Source of the DNA: Apostichopus japonicus
Taxonomy: Eukaryota > Echinodermata > Holothuroidea > Aspidochirotida > Stichopodidae
Direction: 5' to 3'
DNA length: 64,000 nucleotides
NCBI RefSeq assembly: GCF_037975245.1
Contig: NC_092578.1
Location: forward strand, 7,095,501 to 7,159,500
In this document: positions 1 to 12,169 of the stretch, in pieces
How positions within the stretch are numbered: the stretch's first letter is position 1
Layout: each line of letters opens with the position of its first letter
Notes under the pieces: model-generated
Seen by the model: the letters and a program-made list of their open reading frames with translations, nothing else
What the model was told of the DNA's origin: nothing
Database searches by the model: none
Made by a program: the position numbers and the translations under genes

Positions 1-732
1 CTACAATCAGACATTACTATATATTATTATCTACTGTGGTCTTTTAACTCGTAACTCTTACTGCGTGCTCCCTATCTACCCAAGGCGAAAGCGATCGAGA
101 AAACCTTCGACATGGACGGACGGACAGGCTTCTTCGAATCATCTGGACGTGGTTGTAATTTGAGATTAAATTCGGACATCAAGATTGGCTAGCAGAATGA
201 TGTGCTGTATTTGATTTGACAATCTTCCCAGGTTCGCCAACCAAAAGAAATCCAATATACTGCTCGTTATTAATGGGTGTCTGACCTATATACAATTGCA
301 AATTTAATACTTGTTCAATTTACTGAAAACATTGTTTAAAATAGATGAAACTGGTCAAACCAGTTGTGCAGTTGAGGACCAGCTGCTATAAAATGATACT
401 GTAAATGAGATAGTCCTCTCATATCTTTTAAGGAAATGACAAATTTTTTGAGGTACATGTTTTGTCATGTATATCTTGTGTCAAAAAGCAGTTTTACAGG
501 TAAAAAGAGAAATAAATTCTTATTTTGAGGTATGAAATATTACAGAGATTGTATAAAAGAGATTTAGCGGCACATGACACTAAAACTGTTTCGTGTATGG
601 TCAATGTCTACGATGTTATCACAATCTATTCGTAGTGGTTGGATCGATGGATATTTGACCAAAGAACAATACACACGCACTTCAGGTTATATCAGTCGTT
701 GTATTTGATAGGCTGTGGCAATTTCTACTAGA

Positions 733-985
733 ATGCTGAGGGGGCTGCAGCATCCTGCAGCCAGGCTGTGCAGAATGTAATCGTATTCTTCTGTGGTTAC
801 TTTCATACATTATAGGCACTCCAGTATGTTACACATGAAGGCACTTCTGGTCCATCTTCCTAGATGGTTTCCATTGTTTTATAGTTCATTGTTTTGTTTT
901 AGTTCATTGTTTTAGTTCCATTGTATTAGTTCAGCTTTGCTGCATGGGATTTTGCAGCTGCTGCAACTTTTCATTTTGACACGTT
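733..985 (+). repeat. GCTGCAG-rich dispersed repeat, copy 1
   Basis: It starts with GCTGAGGGGGCTGCAGCATC then CTGCAGCCAGGCTG, and ends near a TTTGCAGCTGCTGCAACTTT box. The same left and right boxes occur at 4226-4812 (split by a later insertion) and, inverted, at 42990-43205. Ends are internally palindromic around CTGCAG. The class is unknown; it could be a MITE with hairpin-like ends. Confidence 0.55.
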
Positions 986-3129
986 GCCTCAGATGGATTT
1001 TACACAACTTCTAACTTTATTGGAGACAATGCTGCATACTTTTAATAGCCAATGTTCCTTCTGGGGTGGTCTTCTAGAATATGTCCAATTTTTTAGTGGT
1101 GTCAAAAAAATAAGCAGCTTGTTCTGTTAATTTGGATAAACTAACTATGAATCCTCTGATCCATGTAGTTCATTAGATATTTGGCTTGTGAGGTTTCATT
1201 TTCTCGAACAAAATAAAAGTGGAAAATTTAATTTCCTATGAAATTTGCTTTCGCATGTCATTAACAAATGATATAAAAGTGTGTATATGAAATGTTGGGA
1301 ATTGACTCAAGATCATTATACTGACGGTAAATCTCTTTTTTATTATTTTTTTTTTTAATTGCGTCTGAAAGTATGAGAAAGCTAAGTTTACTCTGTTAGC
1401 TCAAGCATTTTGGATTTTTAAAACCAACTAGAACAATTGTCAGATGGAAAAACCATGTACTGCCTGTCCCTGGATGAAAAACCCAGATCCAAGGTCAGTT
1501 TACTAATTGTGCCATGCACCTCCGCCATTCGCTTAACCGTAGCATCGGTCAACTGCCTGGCCCTCCGTCGTTTGGAAATGTAGCAAAAAACAACAACCAC
1601 TTGGTCTGTGCTCAGTCACCCGTAAATGTGGATGAGCCTGAAAGTTTTTGTTTAATAAGAGCATTTCATACATGTTTCTACATTTATGAAAATTATTTAC
1701 CTTAATGATTGGTAATATACAGTATTTCTTTTAAATCTAGTCAATAATAATGTAAATTTTTCTCAAAACTTATTTTCTTAAAGAGGAGATACCTGAATAC
1801 AAAAGGGATAATTTCTCGGTTGGTGAATAGAACAAATCTGTGTGTTATATTTGTATCTGAACTAGTGTGCCTAGATGCATAGACAAATAGTTCCATATGA
1901 GAATTCTGTGAACCTACGAGATGTTTCATATATATAAAAAAAAATTCAATTAAGGATAAAAGCCCTTCGCTTGGTAAAATTCAATGTGAGAGTCAACTAC
2001 AAAAATTATTCCTCATTCAATTAAGTTTTCATGCTAGCATGAGAGTATGAAGGTCGTTAAAGTAACCAAGTAGTTAACATTGTTGTGAATTCTCTCCCTA
2101 AAAAATAACTCTAAGTGAGAGATATAGGAAAATGGAGAAGGTATATTAGTTCCGTCCAAGTAAATTTGGCTCTGCATTGTTGGAAACTATTTCATAACAA
2201 AATTATCCCTCGGGCAATTGCATTGATGAAACATCTACTCGCTGTATTAAATTTGAAAATGATTCAGTTGGTCGCAAGATGCCTAGACATTGAACAGTTT
2301 AACTAGGAGCCATTGCTACAGTGTTCTTCACAGGGTAGGACACGGCAGTGCAGCAGCTGGAGTAGTAATTTGTGTATGTACCCGAAATCTAGCCGTAATA
2401 ATAATCTTTAGTTCTTGTCTGTTTGTTACGATCATACCGAAGGCCAAGCATATTTCATTGTTTAAGCCACGTACTAAAATCAAGTTCTCACTAATTACCT
2501 GTATTACAACACATATACATATCAGTTACTGTACATGTGGCTTTTAAGAGCAGCTTTTATGTGGACTCACAAAATGTCCACGTAATGGGCCTGTGGGGGA
2601 GGGAGAGGGGGGAATGAAAATATATAATAATTCAGGAATTTCATGACATTTGAAAGAAGAGTTGTCAATTTGTTAACTGCAAAACCCAAAAGTGGTTGAA
2701 TTTTTTCTTATCTGTTGGTTTGGAGATAAGAAAGCCAATTATTTGAAGACAGATTACATATGGTGGTGATTCACTTTGTGTGAACAAACAATTGTGAAGA
2801 CTTCTTACCCCAGAATAATGGTTTCCAAAGTAACCGCATATTTAATTCACTCCTCTCTCACCTGTCTCTGTTCTACATATGCACTCAAATCAACCTAGAT
2901 GACAGAAGTTGATAACATTTTAGCACTGCACCCTCGGTGACCTACTTCAGGGTCAACACCCACTTCCTCTACCTTCCAATCTGCCATTCTCAAGGCTTAT
3001 AACGTATAATTCCAGGTTAATTTTCAATCCACTAAAATCTTGTTGGTTTAAAGAATTTTTGAAGTTTCTGATTTCAGCAGGGACCTTCATGTGCAGTACT
3101 CCAACACACTCAAACGTGCATGCTTTTTA

Positions 3130-3285
3130 TTCTTCATACTCATCTATATTGTATTTTATTCTGTAGTTTTACTACATATTGTGTGTCATATATTTTTTTA
3201 CTGTTACATAGCGTATTAGAGCACTTTTGTGGATTTTTACGCTTTATAAAATAAATTATTATGATTATTATTATTAATCCAAGAT
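3130..3285 (+). repeat. Probable LINE 3' end fragment with ATT-rich tail
   Basis: A T-rich stretch ends in TTTTTACGCTTTATAAAATA followed by AATTATTATGATTATTATT. The GCTTTATAA plus (ATT)n ending is the same type as the CR1/L2-like LINE tail at 35165-35205. No reverse transcriptase residues are visible. A fragment only. Confidence 0.5.
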
Positions 3286-3519
3286 GTCGAATTGTTGAAA
3301 TTGAGTACCCCCCCAAAATAACTTGATTTACTTAGAGTGTTAAACTTTAAACTACTTTACCATGGCATTTTATGACAATATATAACATTGAAATATTATC
3401 AAAAACACCAAACTGACTTCAAAAATGCCATCCATCCTTCAATCCCAGACCAATTTCTTGATTATTTTTGTGTCCATATTTATAATCCTCTTTTTCACTT
3501 TACGTTATTATTTTTGCAG

Positions 3520-3662
3520 TCCACAGGACAGAACCCAGAAAGACCTCCATGTAATATTTTTGCGACTCCAGAAATTAGACGCTTTTACCAGTCTTCCATC
3601 ATCGCTTCTGCTTCAAATCTGCCAGTGCGCTTTCTACGAAGAACTCGATGAAGACGTCGTAC
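3520..3662 (+). CDS. RAPGEF4: Epac2-like exon A: lead-in and first part of CNB-A
   Basis: The acceptor follows a pyrimidine-rich stretch ending TTTTTGCAG at 3519; the donor is GTGAGT at 3663. The exon begins with the third base of a codon and ends with the first base of one. It encodes 47 full codons, beginning PQDRTQKDLHVIFLRLQKL and ending EELDEDVV. This resembles the human Epac2 segment running from the first CNB helix (VDIIFTRLK) through LLHQICLCGYYENLEKG. The pattern LLLQICQCAFYEEL is the strongest match. The upstream exon, expected to carry the initiator Met, was not recognised in 1-3519. The frame stays open upstream into the intron, but that part is hydrophobic low-complexity and is not taken as coding. 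Confidence 0.87.
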
Positions 3663-4209
3663 GTGAGTAAAAAAACAACAAAGAATAAGGCAATTGCTGG
3701 TCTAATAATATGGACCCAGTCTGACCTCATCTACTTGGAAGTTTTGTTTTCATTTAATACAAGTAAATGCCATGTGTAATATCACAGATTGGATAACCAT
3801 ATTGCAGTGGGTTTATCGATGGACCCGGTCACCTTATAGTATCGTAGGCAAGAATGTTCTTGTTTGTTGTTGATAGATTAAAGGAGGCCTGTAGGCAGAA
3901 GCTTAGTATTTACTTTGTATACAGCCTTCTTTACCTGTCTCATCAATGCAATTTACACTCTGATCATCCTTGTTTATGAAAAGAAAAATGAGTGATGTTT
4001 TAGTGTTTACATCCCTGTTGACCAGCTTCTGCTTTACTGTCCAGCAAATTTTTAATTTTCTAAATCTACCAGTAGGAAGTCTTATTATTATCTATTCCAG
4101 CATTCAGTACAGAATGTATCTAATATATTCCAATCCCAGGTGGTTTTTTAAAGTTGGGATGTTGGTTTGTTTCAGTAAATTAGGTTGTTTTTGTTTACCT
4201 TCTTAAGGC

Positions 4210-4812
4210 ACTGTGTCCAAAAAAAGGATACTGAGGGGGGGGGGGCTGCAGCATCCTGCAGCCAGGCTGCATACAGTAGGATGTAATCCTTGTTTTGTTT
4301 TTTTGCTGTGCAGTTTCACACAATAGATCACTGCAGTTACATACAACAGAAACTACTAGTCTGCCAAGATTAAAGGCATTGAAGACTCGCCTCAAACCGT
4401 GTGCCGCGCTCTGAAAAAGTTAACTTTCCGTTGCTTGCTAGTGAAGTTTTCTTCTTGTCTCTACAAAATGCAGACAGAAATGAAATGTGATACCATGTTA
4501 TCTTTTATCTGGACCTGAGATGTCCATGGCTGCTATTTACACTGTGTTGTGGGTATTAAATGTAGCTGCATGTATTGACTGTACACTAGTGTCTAATTAC
4601 CGACGGTAGCAAGCTGTGTGTGTATTTTCTGGGATCGATGGTGGTGTCTAACACTTCTGTTACACCTCATTCGAAACTAGGTCAGATTACCGGCATGAGA
4701 CGTTTCTTTGTGTGCGAGTCTTCACACCCTTTAATTTCTCTTTTGTTTGATATTGATTCAGCCTGGCTGCAGGGTGATTTGCAGCTGCTGCAGCTCTTCC
4801 TTTTGACATGTT
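4210..4812 (+). repeat. GCTGCAG-rich repeat copy 2, split by a TTAA MITE
   Basis: The left part, from GGATACTGAGG through CTGCAGCATCCTGCAGCCAG, runs to 4373. The right part resumes after 4730 with GCCTGGCTGCAGGGTGATTT and GCAGCTGCTGCAGC near 4761-4797. The inverted copy at 42990-43205 is continuous across the same point. This shows that the 357-bp MITE at 4374-4730 arrived later. Confidence 0.65.
4374..4730 (+). mobile_element. TTAA-flanked MITE, copy 1 (piggyBac- or Kolobok-like)
   Basis: TTAA lies at 4370-4373 and 4731-4734. The left end AGGCATTGAAGACTCGC and the reverse complement of the right end, AGGGTGTGAAGACTCGC in other copies, form an imperfect ~17-bp TIR. Two more copies at 54683-55056 (inverted) and 55757-56114 share the whole length and also sit between TTAA sites. 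TTAA duplication is typical of piggyBac and Kolobok elements; no transposase is encoded. Superfamily is not settled. Confidence 0.82.
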
Positions 4813-7494
4813 GCCTGAGTCAGTTTATCACAATACTCAATACCTCTCTCTCTCTTCAAAACAATTGCACTTTCTCATCTATCTTCACCTCCAATAATTA
4901 TAACCGTTAGCACTGAAATGCACTCTCTCGCTCAAACACTTTTAAACTATAAATGCTCCATTACGGATAAATTTAACGTTATCGTTATTGTTGTTGACGA
5001 TATGTCAACAATTTCCGTTCGGTTCCTGATAATTGTTAATAAATAACCGTGTGTTTTTGCAAATGTTTAATAACTCTTATCAATTAATGTGTTTGCCATG
5101 CCATGGCAATCACAATGCACTGATGGAATAATCCCATCAATGTTTGTCCTTGAAAATACTTGTATTTTAATGCATTGTTAACAAGTTTACTCGACAACTT
5201 CAAAAGTTTGGTTTTCCAGATGATTTGTGTGCACTGCTTCTGAGGAAGTGACTTTTAATGATTTTTACTGCCATGCATTGATTTTAGATGGTATTTTACG
5301 GTATGCTGTTTCTTGAGACTGAAGCGATGCATACGACAAAAGTGTATAGATAGGTTTGTAGCTACTAGCTGTACAGGCAGTCAAGAAAACCTTTGCAGTA
5401 AAGTTGAATGGTGCGTGATTGTTTCCGTGTGCGTGTTTGCAGATGTGTGATATGTATGTGATGCACCTACCTTGTGAACAAGATGTTTAAAACATGTTAC
5501 AATGTTTCAAACAGGCATTTTTTTTACATGCAGTAAAATTAATGAACCCTACTTATTTTGTAACAGCTGGAGTCAGGGCTGTGATGGTTTGTGCAATGTG
5601 ACATTTTCATTGCACGCATCGCTTACATGTCTCCTCACGACCTTAGCACACTCGCACCGGTCAATGACCTCCCTTCTCACCACCCAAAGAACCCAATTTA
5701 TTTTGTGACAGGAGAGGTTGCTGTGGTCTCTGCAATGTGACAACTAATGCATAGCACATTATTTTTATGTCAATATCATGATAGGGTTTCCTACCTTTTT
5801 GAAGTACTTTGTTTGTCAAAAAATAGTGTCCCGACACAACCGAGAGCTTAGATAGTGTTACTGTATATCATTGTAATCTGATTTTGTTGTGTGATTTTTT
5901 TTTAAAGATATTCTCTGAATCTAGAAATTAAATCCCTTTTAGCCATATTAAATGTGAGTTGAGTGCTTGCGTCGTCGGAACTATGTTTTATAACGTGACA
6001 TTTATTCCACCTGAAAGTGATGAAATATCATTAAGTATATATTAAACAATATGATCACGATCAGTGTGGGGGGACATTTTGTAACCTTTTAAGTTAACTT
6101 TTAGACTTGGGGAGTTAAACTTTCACCAGAATTGTTTGGTATCTAGATTCCCAAATTGAGAGACTCAATTTATGGGATGTTTTCATCAGCTGGGTATAGT
6201 AGATTGTTCTCGTCTCAGATTAGACTTAAATCTGAAAAGTCCCTCGTCAAAGATGGAAAACAGGTCAGCGCTGTGAAGAATGTGACGCATTCTTCATCTA
6301 AAATAGATCACATTGGCAAATACGCCTCCAGCCGACCGTTGGAACTCTGTCTAATTGAAACAATTGCATTTGGTGTACATCCTTGGTCGTGAAGCTTTAA
6401 GGAAATTAAAGTCTACCTGGAAATCATAGATAAAAAATGAAATTTATTGATCCACTTAGATCTACTGCGGCTTGCCGTGGAGAAGTAGTCGAGCACAAAT
6501 CAACGTACAGTGCTACATGTGTATTAACTAAAAAGCTTTGCTTTGACTTGATCGCAGACAGCAAAAAAGAGTATGGGTATGAATAATATGAAGGAGGAGG
6601 TGGGGAGGATGGGGGGGGGGTTATCAGTCGACTCAGTATCACAGGTCCATAAATATTGTACGTCCACCGCATGTCGCGTCCCGCTTACAGGATTAGAGAG
6701 GTTGCAGCGACATTGTAAAAGAAAAAACAATCTTTAAAATTTGCTACTGAGGGAAGTTAGGAGCAAACCTTCTTAAGGTGCTCGGATATTATTTATTTAG
6801 AAAACAGGTCCCAAGTTGAAGCAATTGATCATTCCATGTTTACCTTTACAGCTGCTTTCCTTCATCTTAACATTTAAGGTGCACGGTAGGGCATGGATTA
6901 ATCCTGTCTGTGGAATTAATTTCATCACCCCATTCATCAGACATTTAAACCAAGGATGTTTTCTTGGGAGTCAATAAAAATTACTTTTTGACTATAAATT
7001 TCTTCCTTTGTCAGTGCCACGATATGATAAATTAAGCTTACTGTATATACAGACCTCTAGGTTCACTTATGGGTTAAGGTCAGTGGAAACAAATCAAACA
7101 TGTGTCTACTTTCTGCAAGCCGTAGCCTAAGGTGGTTAGTCTAATAAAAATAACAAGCAATTATTTGACCCCCTGAGTATACCAAGAAACAATGCATGTC
7201 TAATGACTGAGCAAACCTGAACACATTCAGTACCCCGAACGACAAACATTGAAACGTGACGTAAACATGATTAATTGAAGGGGTATTTTGGTGTCGCGCA
7301 AAATCACATTTATATGTGCAGTACACTGTTAGTTGAATACCTCATGTCAATGTATTCTTCATATTAAATTTGTGTACGGTTTGGTTGTTTCATTGTAAAC
7401 TTGTTTTTTACCTGATAATTAACCCTTATTTACACCAAGGAAGTGCTTTATAGGTAGTCTGTAACGTCATATTCATTCAAGTTCAGTCGTGTTA

Positions 7495-8693
7495 AAGCCC
7501 AGTCACATCTCACCGGATTGCACCAACGGACAAGAGTCCGCGCGAAAAACAGTCATCCGGTTATTTCCGTTGGCAAAAGTTGTCGCGCATGCATCTGGGG
7601 GTTGCAACGTACCGGACGTTCAACGGTGAAAACGGATTACAAATGTACAAGGGACGGACAGCAACGGACGAACAACGGAAGAACAACGAACGTACTAACG
7701 AACACCAACGGATAGTAACGAAATTACAACGGACAATTTACGGATAAAGAACATACAAAAGTAACGGACATACCGGACTAGTAACGGAGAAGAAACGGTC
7801 TAAAACCTGGGCTTCCGGAGTGCCTTGAAATCAGGGGACATCCTCATGAAGTTGATGAAAGATTTTTGGTCTTCCATTCGCAGCTCCTGCATTAGTTGGT
7901 CATAAAGACTAAACTGCCGTCTTCTCTGTGGACCAAGCCAGGCCCTAGACCAGCATTTACGCCGAGCACGTCTCTTCCTTCTCTTCTTGACTTGTTCATA
8001 GTACTTGATGTTGGCTTCAATGATAAGCATCTGTGTTGTAAAACTGACACTGTGGTGTGAAGCTTAATCTTTCTGAAGGGTCCATGATGTAGGTGTTGAC
8101 GGTAGAGGTAATAGGAGCAGAATGAGGCGTGGAAGGCTTGGAGTGGACAAGGTGGAAGTACGCTGCATCTCCGTTCTATGTCCGTCTTTTATACTTTTCT
8201 GGCCTGAGTTCTTCCGTTTTTTCCGTGTAACGTACGTTACCTATCTGTTCATTGTCAGTTCTATTCCTTTACACTTCCGTTATTTCTACGTTAGCGTCCG
8301 TCGAATATACGGTATTGGTACTGTACTTCTACGTTTCATCCGTTCTTTGTCCGTTAATGATCCGGTGAGCAATACCAATAACCAGAGACGAACGGAGAAA
8401 TACAGTGTGCCAAACGCATACAGAACGAACAAAACGCATGAGAAACTGATAAAACGGAAGCTTAACGGATTAGTAACGAATAAATAACGGAGACATTTTT
8501 CAGTGGATGTCCATTCCAAGTTTTGTGCATGTTCAAAATCGACGCCGGACAAACCGGACCTCACCGTTAATGAAACGTAGACGGACGGAGGAGAACCGCA
8601 GACTAAACGGATACTAACGTACATCAACGGAGTGCCATTTTTTGTCTTCGTTCCCTCTCCGTTATTTCAATCCGGTGAGATGTGACTGGGCCT
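7495..8693 (-). mobile_element. PIF/Harbinger-derived element, deleted, with near-perfect TIRs
   Basis: TTA occurs directly at 7492-7494 and 8694-8696, as expected of a 3-bp Harbinger target duplication. The 26-bp ends match except for one base: the right end reads inward AGGCCCAGTCACATCTCACC and then GGATTG, and the left end has AAG instead of AGG. The subterminal regions are packed with AACGGA-type motifs, which may be transposase binding sites. It contains a Harbinger transposase N-terminal remnant on the minus strand (7800-8030), so it is a deletion derivative of an autonomous element, about 1.2 kb long. Confidence 0.85.
7800..8030 (-). pseudogene. Harbinger (HARBI1-like) transposase N-terminal remnant
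   Basis: A 76-codon frame starting MLIIEANIKYYEQVKKRRKR. After a basic run it has CWSRAWLGPQRRRQFSLYDQ and then LMQELRMEDQKSFINFMRMS. Harbinger nucleases begin with a very similar block: R-rich, W-x-R-P/A-W-L, then Y-x-x-L-x-x-E-L-R-x-E-D, F-x-x-F-x-R-M. The frame ends just after MSPDFKALRKPRF, so the DDE catalytic core is missing. It lies inside the TIR-bounded element and is not expected to be a working transposase. Confidence 0.8.
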
Positions 8694-8815
8694 TTACTAA
8701 CAAACAATAACTTGTGGCTCATTGTTAGGGCTCTTTAAGTTAAAAAAAAGAGTTTATTTTTCCAGATTGTTTCACTAAGAAAAGACCTGTGTTTGGGAGT
8801 TTAATTGCTCTGTAT

Positions 8816-8935
8816 GTACATCCGCTGTGGATGGACGGTCATAGAAGGAGCACAGTGTTAAAAGGTTACCAGTTCATTCTAGACACGGTAGAATGTGAGT
8901 GCTATGGATGTGGGGAGATAGGTAAGCTCATAACT
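8816..8935 (-). repeat. Old dispersed repeat (CTTACCTGTCTCC family), inverted copy
   Basis: Read on the minus strand it has GCTTACCTATCTCCCCACAT and AACTGGTAACCTTTTAACAC followed by GTGC and CTTCTATGAC. The same order occurs on the plus strand at 37757-37905, with weaker relatives at 2845-2990, 5610-5710 and 59620-59755. Class unknown; no TIR or tail identified. Confidence 0.5.
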
Positions 8936-10461
8936 CATAAATATCCAAACCAGTAAGTTTTGGAATGTAATGTACATCTACTGTGGATGGACATGCACTG
9001 GATAGTCAGTCATACTGATCTCCCAAATGGTTTGCACTTGTAAACACTGTATACCCATACAGAAGGCCAGGATCATATTTTCGCTTCCTAAGAAGTTTTC
9101 TGCGATACCACTTTGGAAGATGAAAGTGGAAATATGTCTGTGGATTGTGTTTAACATTAATCTTTCTAAACAAAAAACTTTATGATCTGTTGTTTAAGTG
9201 GAAATGTGGATATATAATATTGAACTTGAGTTTGTGGATACAAAATATTGTACATACAGATACAAAAACTAGTAATATTTACCATATATTCCCAAATTTC
9301 CAAATTGGTGTTATCAGCCTTCAATTTAAAGATTCACTTCCTGAAACTTGAACCTGCATGGCTATATTTGTCTTTGCATTCAATAATGTACTCATATACT
9401 ATGAAGTGACTCGTATTTAACCCCCTTCCCCTCCCTCTCCCCCCCCCCCGCATCAATATCCTTTTACTACTTACCATTCACTTGATAAATCTCCCTTCTA
9501 GCTTTACCATCGTGAGCTCTTTAATTCCGTCGGCGCTTACTACATCATCATGACAATATGTTAACGCACGCTCTATTTGCTATGAATTCAAAACTACGTG
9601 CATACAAACATGATTATTTATCATAGCAGTCGTTTTCACTCAACAACAAACACAAAAATCCCTCCTTCATGCTTCTTGTAGAAACCCTGATTGTTTTTTT
9701 CAGCCTCTTTTTCAATTACTGTATAATGTAATAAAAAAAAATAATGGAAAAAAATGCCATCGTTAAATTGCACAGTATCGGGTCTCTTTTAACAACATCT
9801 AAACATGGTTTCTAAATTATGGAGAAACTTAAAACCTTGATGATTGATGTCAATTTTTTATTTCATCTACACAACTTTTTCCTCTCTATCTTATTAGAGT
9901 ATCTATCTGTCTTATTCCCATTAACTTGTAATTCAAGACCACCTGTGTGGTCATTGACTCTGCGTGTATCGTACAGTTTACAAGTGTCTATGTGATGTAG
10001 TGGATATACACGTATCTCTCTTGGTAATTTACAAATGATCCGTCACAGAGATTTTTGCCTGTATGATCCATCGTTTTTTTCCTGTCTCTCTCATCACGAT
10101 TTTTCTGTTAAAGAATAGTTAAATACGAGGTGGTGCATGAATGACACAACAAAATGAAGAAACACAGTGCCCAGTTGCTGGTCAAATTCTCAGGTTTTGT
10201 CTCCACGGAGAGAATATTGGGAATTTCGTTGACGACTTTGCGTGTCCAGCAATAAATCAAAGGTGAAAGGTGTACGTACTCATAGGTTGCTGGACGATCT
10301 GTGTTAGAGAAATGTAAAGGAGTTTGGCAAAGGGTGGTGTTTTGTCGGAGAAATGACCAGGCAAAATTTATTACTTATATGAATGTGACAGATAAGGCAT
10401 CAGTTCTGTGTTAGATGTGTTTGGTTTTATCGGTACCATTTATGTTGTTTTAGAGGAAAGG

Positions 10462-10535
10462 GAAAGGAATGGGATGCAGAGGACAGAGTATGGGGGGAGG
10501 GGAGGGGGAGGGGGGAGGAGGGGTAGAGGTGGTGG
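10462..10535 (+). repeat. G-rich purine tract
   Basis: Runs of G (GGGGGGAGGGGAGGGGGAGG and more) make this able to form G-quadruplex or triplex DNA. It is a low-complexity intron tract with no coding signal. Confidence 0.6.
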
Positions 10536-11891
10536 AAGTGCTCTTTTAATCACATGATTCAGTTGTACCTTTGAAACTTTCATACATATCCATCATAGGT
10601 TTGACATGCATTCCATGTTCAATGAATGAATGCAATGTTAGCTTTGGCTTGGTCGTGGTCGACGGTAGTTTCGAAGAACCACAAGTCGTCCCAAAGTTCC
10701 TTTGCCCAGAATAAGCAAAGTGCGAAGCAGACTATTAATTGCCGATTGTGTTAAAACTGCAAGCCACTGCATTTTCTCAGAGCTTCTTTCCACATACAAC
10801 TTAGCACATATATGCGACTGCCCATACTGTAGGTCGTCAAGAATTATATTCAACGAGTCTTTCCATTTTAAGGTCAATTGAGTCAATTCATTAGCACTAA
10901 TTTCATTTACCCGAGTGGGGGGGGGGGGGGTGAGGCTTGAGTTTTCTACTTGAATAATGCTATATTGTAGCCGCGTAGAAATCTTCACAGATTTGTTCGA
11001 GTCGCTTCGTCACAAATACTGTCGGTGTCCATATAGTATGGATCATTGACTATACCGAACTCTCGAAGCCTGTGATGTTTGAAATATCCATGATAGATAC
11101 ACCGAGTCGTGGCTAATTCACGTTATGCCGTTATTAATACAATGTCATCAGCTTCATACCGTATCAGCTATTTACAGCATACATGTACATGTCTAATATT
11201 AGAAGTTTGCCATATTTCATGAGCCTTGTGGCAACGTTCGTGCCTAAAAGCTTCTCAGATGTGATCATGATGACGATGAGGTGTCGGTTTATCAGGTTTT
11301 TCTTTTGAACTGATGCCTGTTATTGAAAACACCATCTGTATGTAATTTTCAATTAAAAAGATCTGTATATGCACAAACTATATAAAAATAGTTTTCAGGT
11401 ATATATGCATGGTACTACCATTTTTCAGAACATGCATGAACTATTAAGACCATGAGCATGTTGACATCTTTCGATACATTAATCAGGGAGATAGTCTTTG
11501 GTATTCCACAGTCATGAGTTTTATAGCAAGATAATCATGTTCATAAAATGAGTAATTTGAATAATGAATAAATTGACAGCTAAGATAATAGTTCCAATTA
11601 AATGTATCACAATTTCAGGGAAATTTAATCAGCAGCAAGACTGTACTAAAACTAAAAACTAAAACTGAAACTAAAAATGTATTGAGGAAAGTATGTAGAC
11701 ATAAAATACCTAGTCATTGTGGTCCATTTGACTGCAGTACTGAAGGGTTATTAGGTATAAAGGGTGTTAATTTCAGATCTTCAACCAAACATTTCTAGAG
11801 ATATAAACACGTGATGATAATGAGATTATGATTATTAATTGTTTTTCCAACTAGTGACGTGGAATGTCTCCTCAGTCTCACATTTCCTACC

Positions 11892-12169
11892 GGGGATGGG
11901 TCCAGGGGTTGAGGGACTAGGGGTCGGGGGGGTTATATACCCTGTTTCAACCCCACCCCCAAAAAATTATAGGACTTGTTAGCACAACGTTGTGAGTAGA
12001 CCTATAAATTTAATGCCTAAATATGACTCAGAATACACCACTTCACTTCTAAAATTTTAGTTTTCTTTCTGCAAGGTCCTCAGACTCCCCCCTTCCCACT
12101 TGGGAGTCGGCTTCAATGACCCCAGGGCCACACCCTTTCCTTTTTAAACATCCTGGATTCGCCCCCTAT
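11892..12169. repeat. Possible degenerate MITE with GGGG..TCCAGG ends
   Basis: The left end GGGGATGGGTCCAGG resembles the reverse complement of the right end, GGGGGCGAATCCAGG. No clear target duplication was found, and the interior is not shared with another copy in the window. Tentative. Confidence 0.35.

Larger units (their letters stand above)
1..3519. other. Sequence upstream of exon A, no gene recognised
   Basis: Probably intron of the Epac-like gene, or 5' flank. It holds a copy of a GCTGCAG-rich dispersed repeat (about 733-985), a stretch at 2845-2990 related to a repeat seen better at 37757-37905, and a LINE-type 3' end at about 3130-3285. A short GC-richer patch around 1500-1600 has open frames on both strands but matches nothing I recognise. 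No start codon exon matching an Epac2 N-terminus was found. Confidence 0.5.

Noticed and set aside
1418-1705. Open frames on both strands in a GC-richer patch, considered as the missing Epac first exon
   Set aside because: No similarity to the Epac2 N-terminus and no convincing donor in the required phase.
8122-8627. Frames of 113-121 codons on both strands
   Set aside because: They overlap each other inside the Harbinger derivative, in its AACGGA-rich subterminal region, and match no transposase part.
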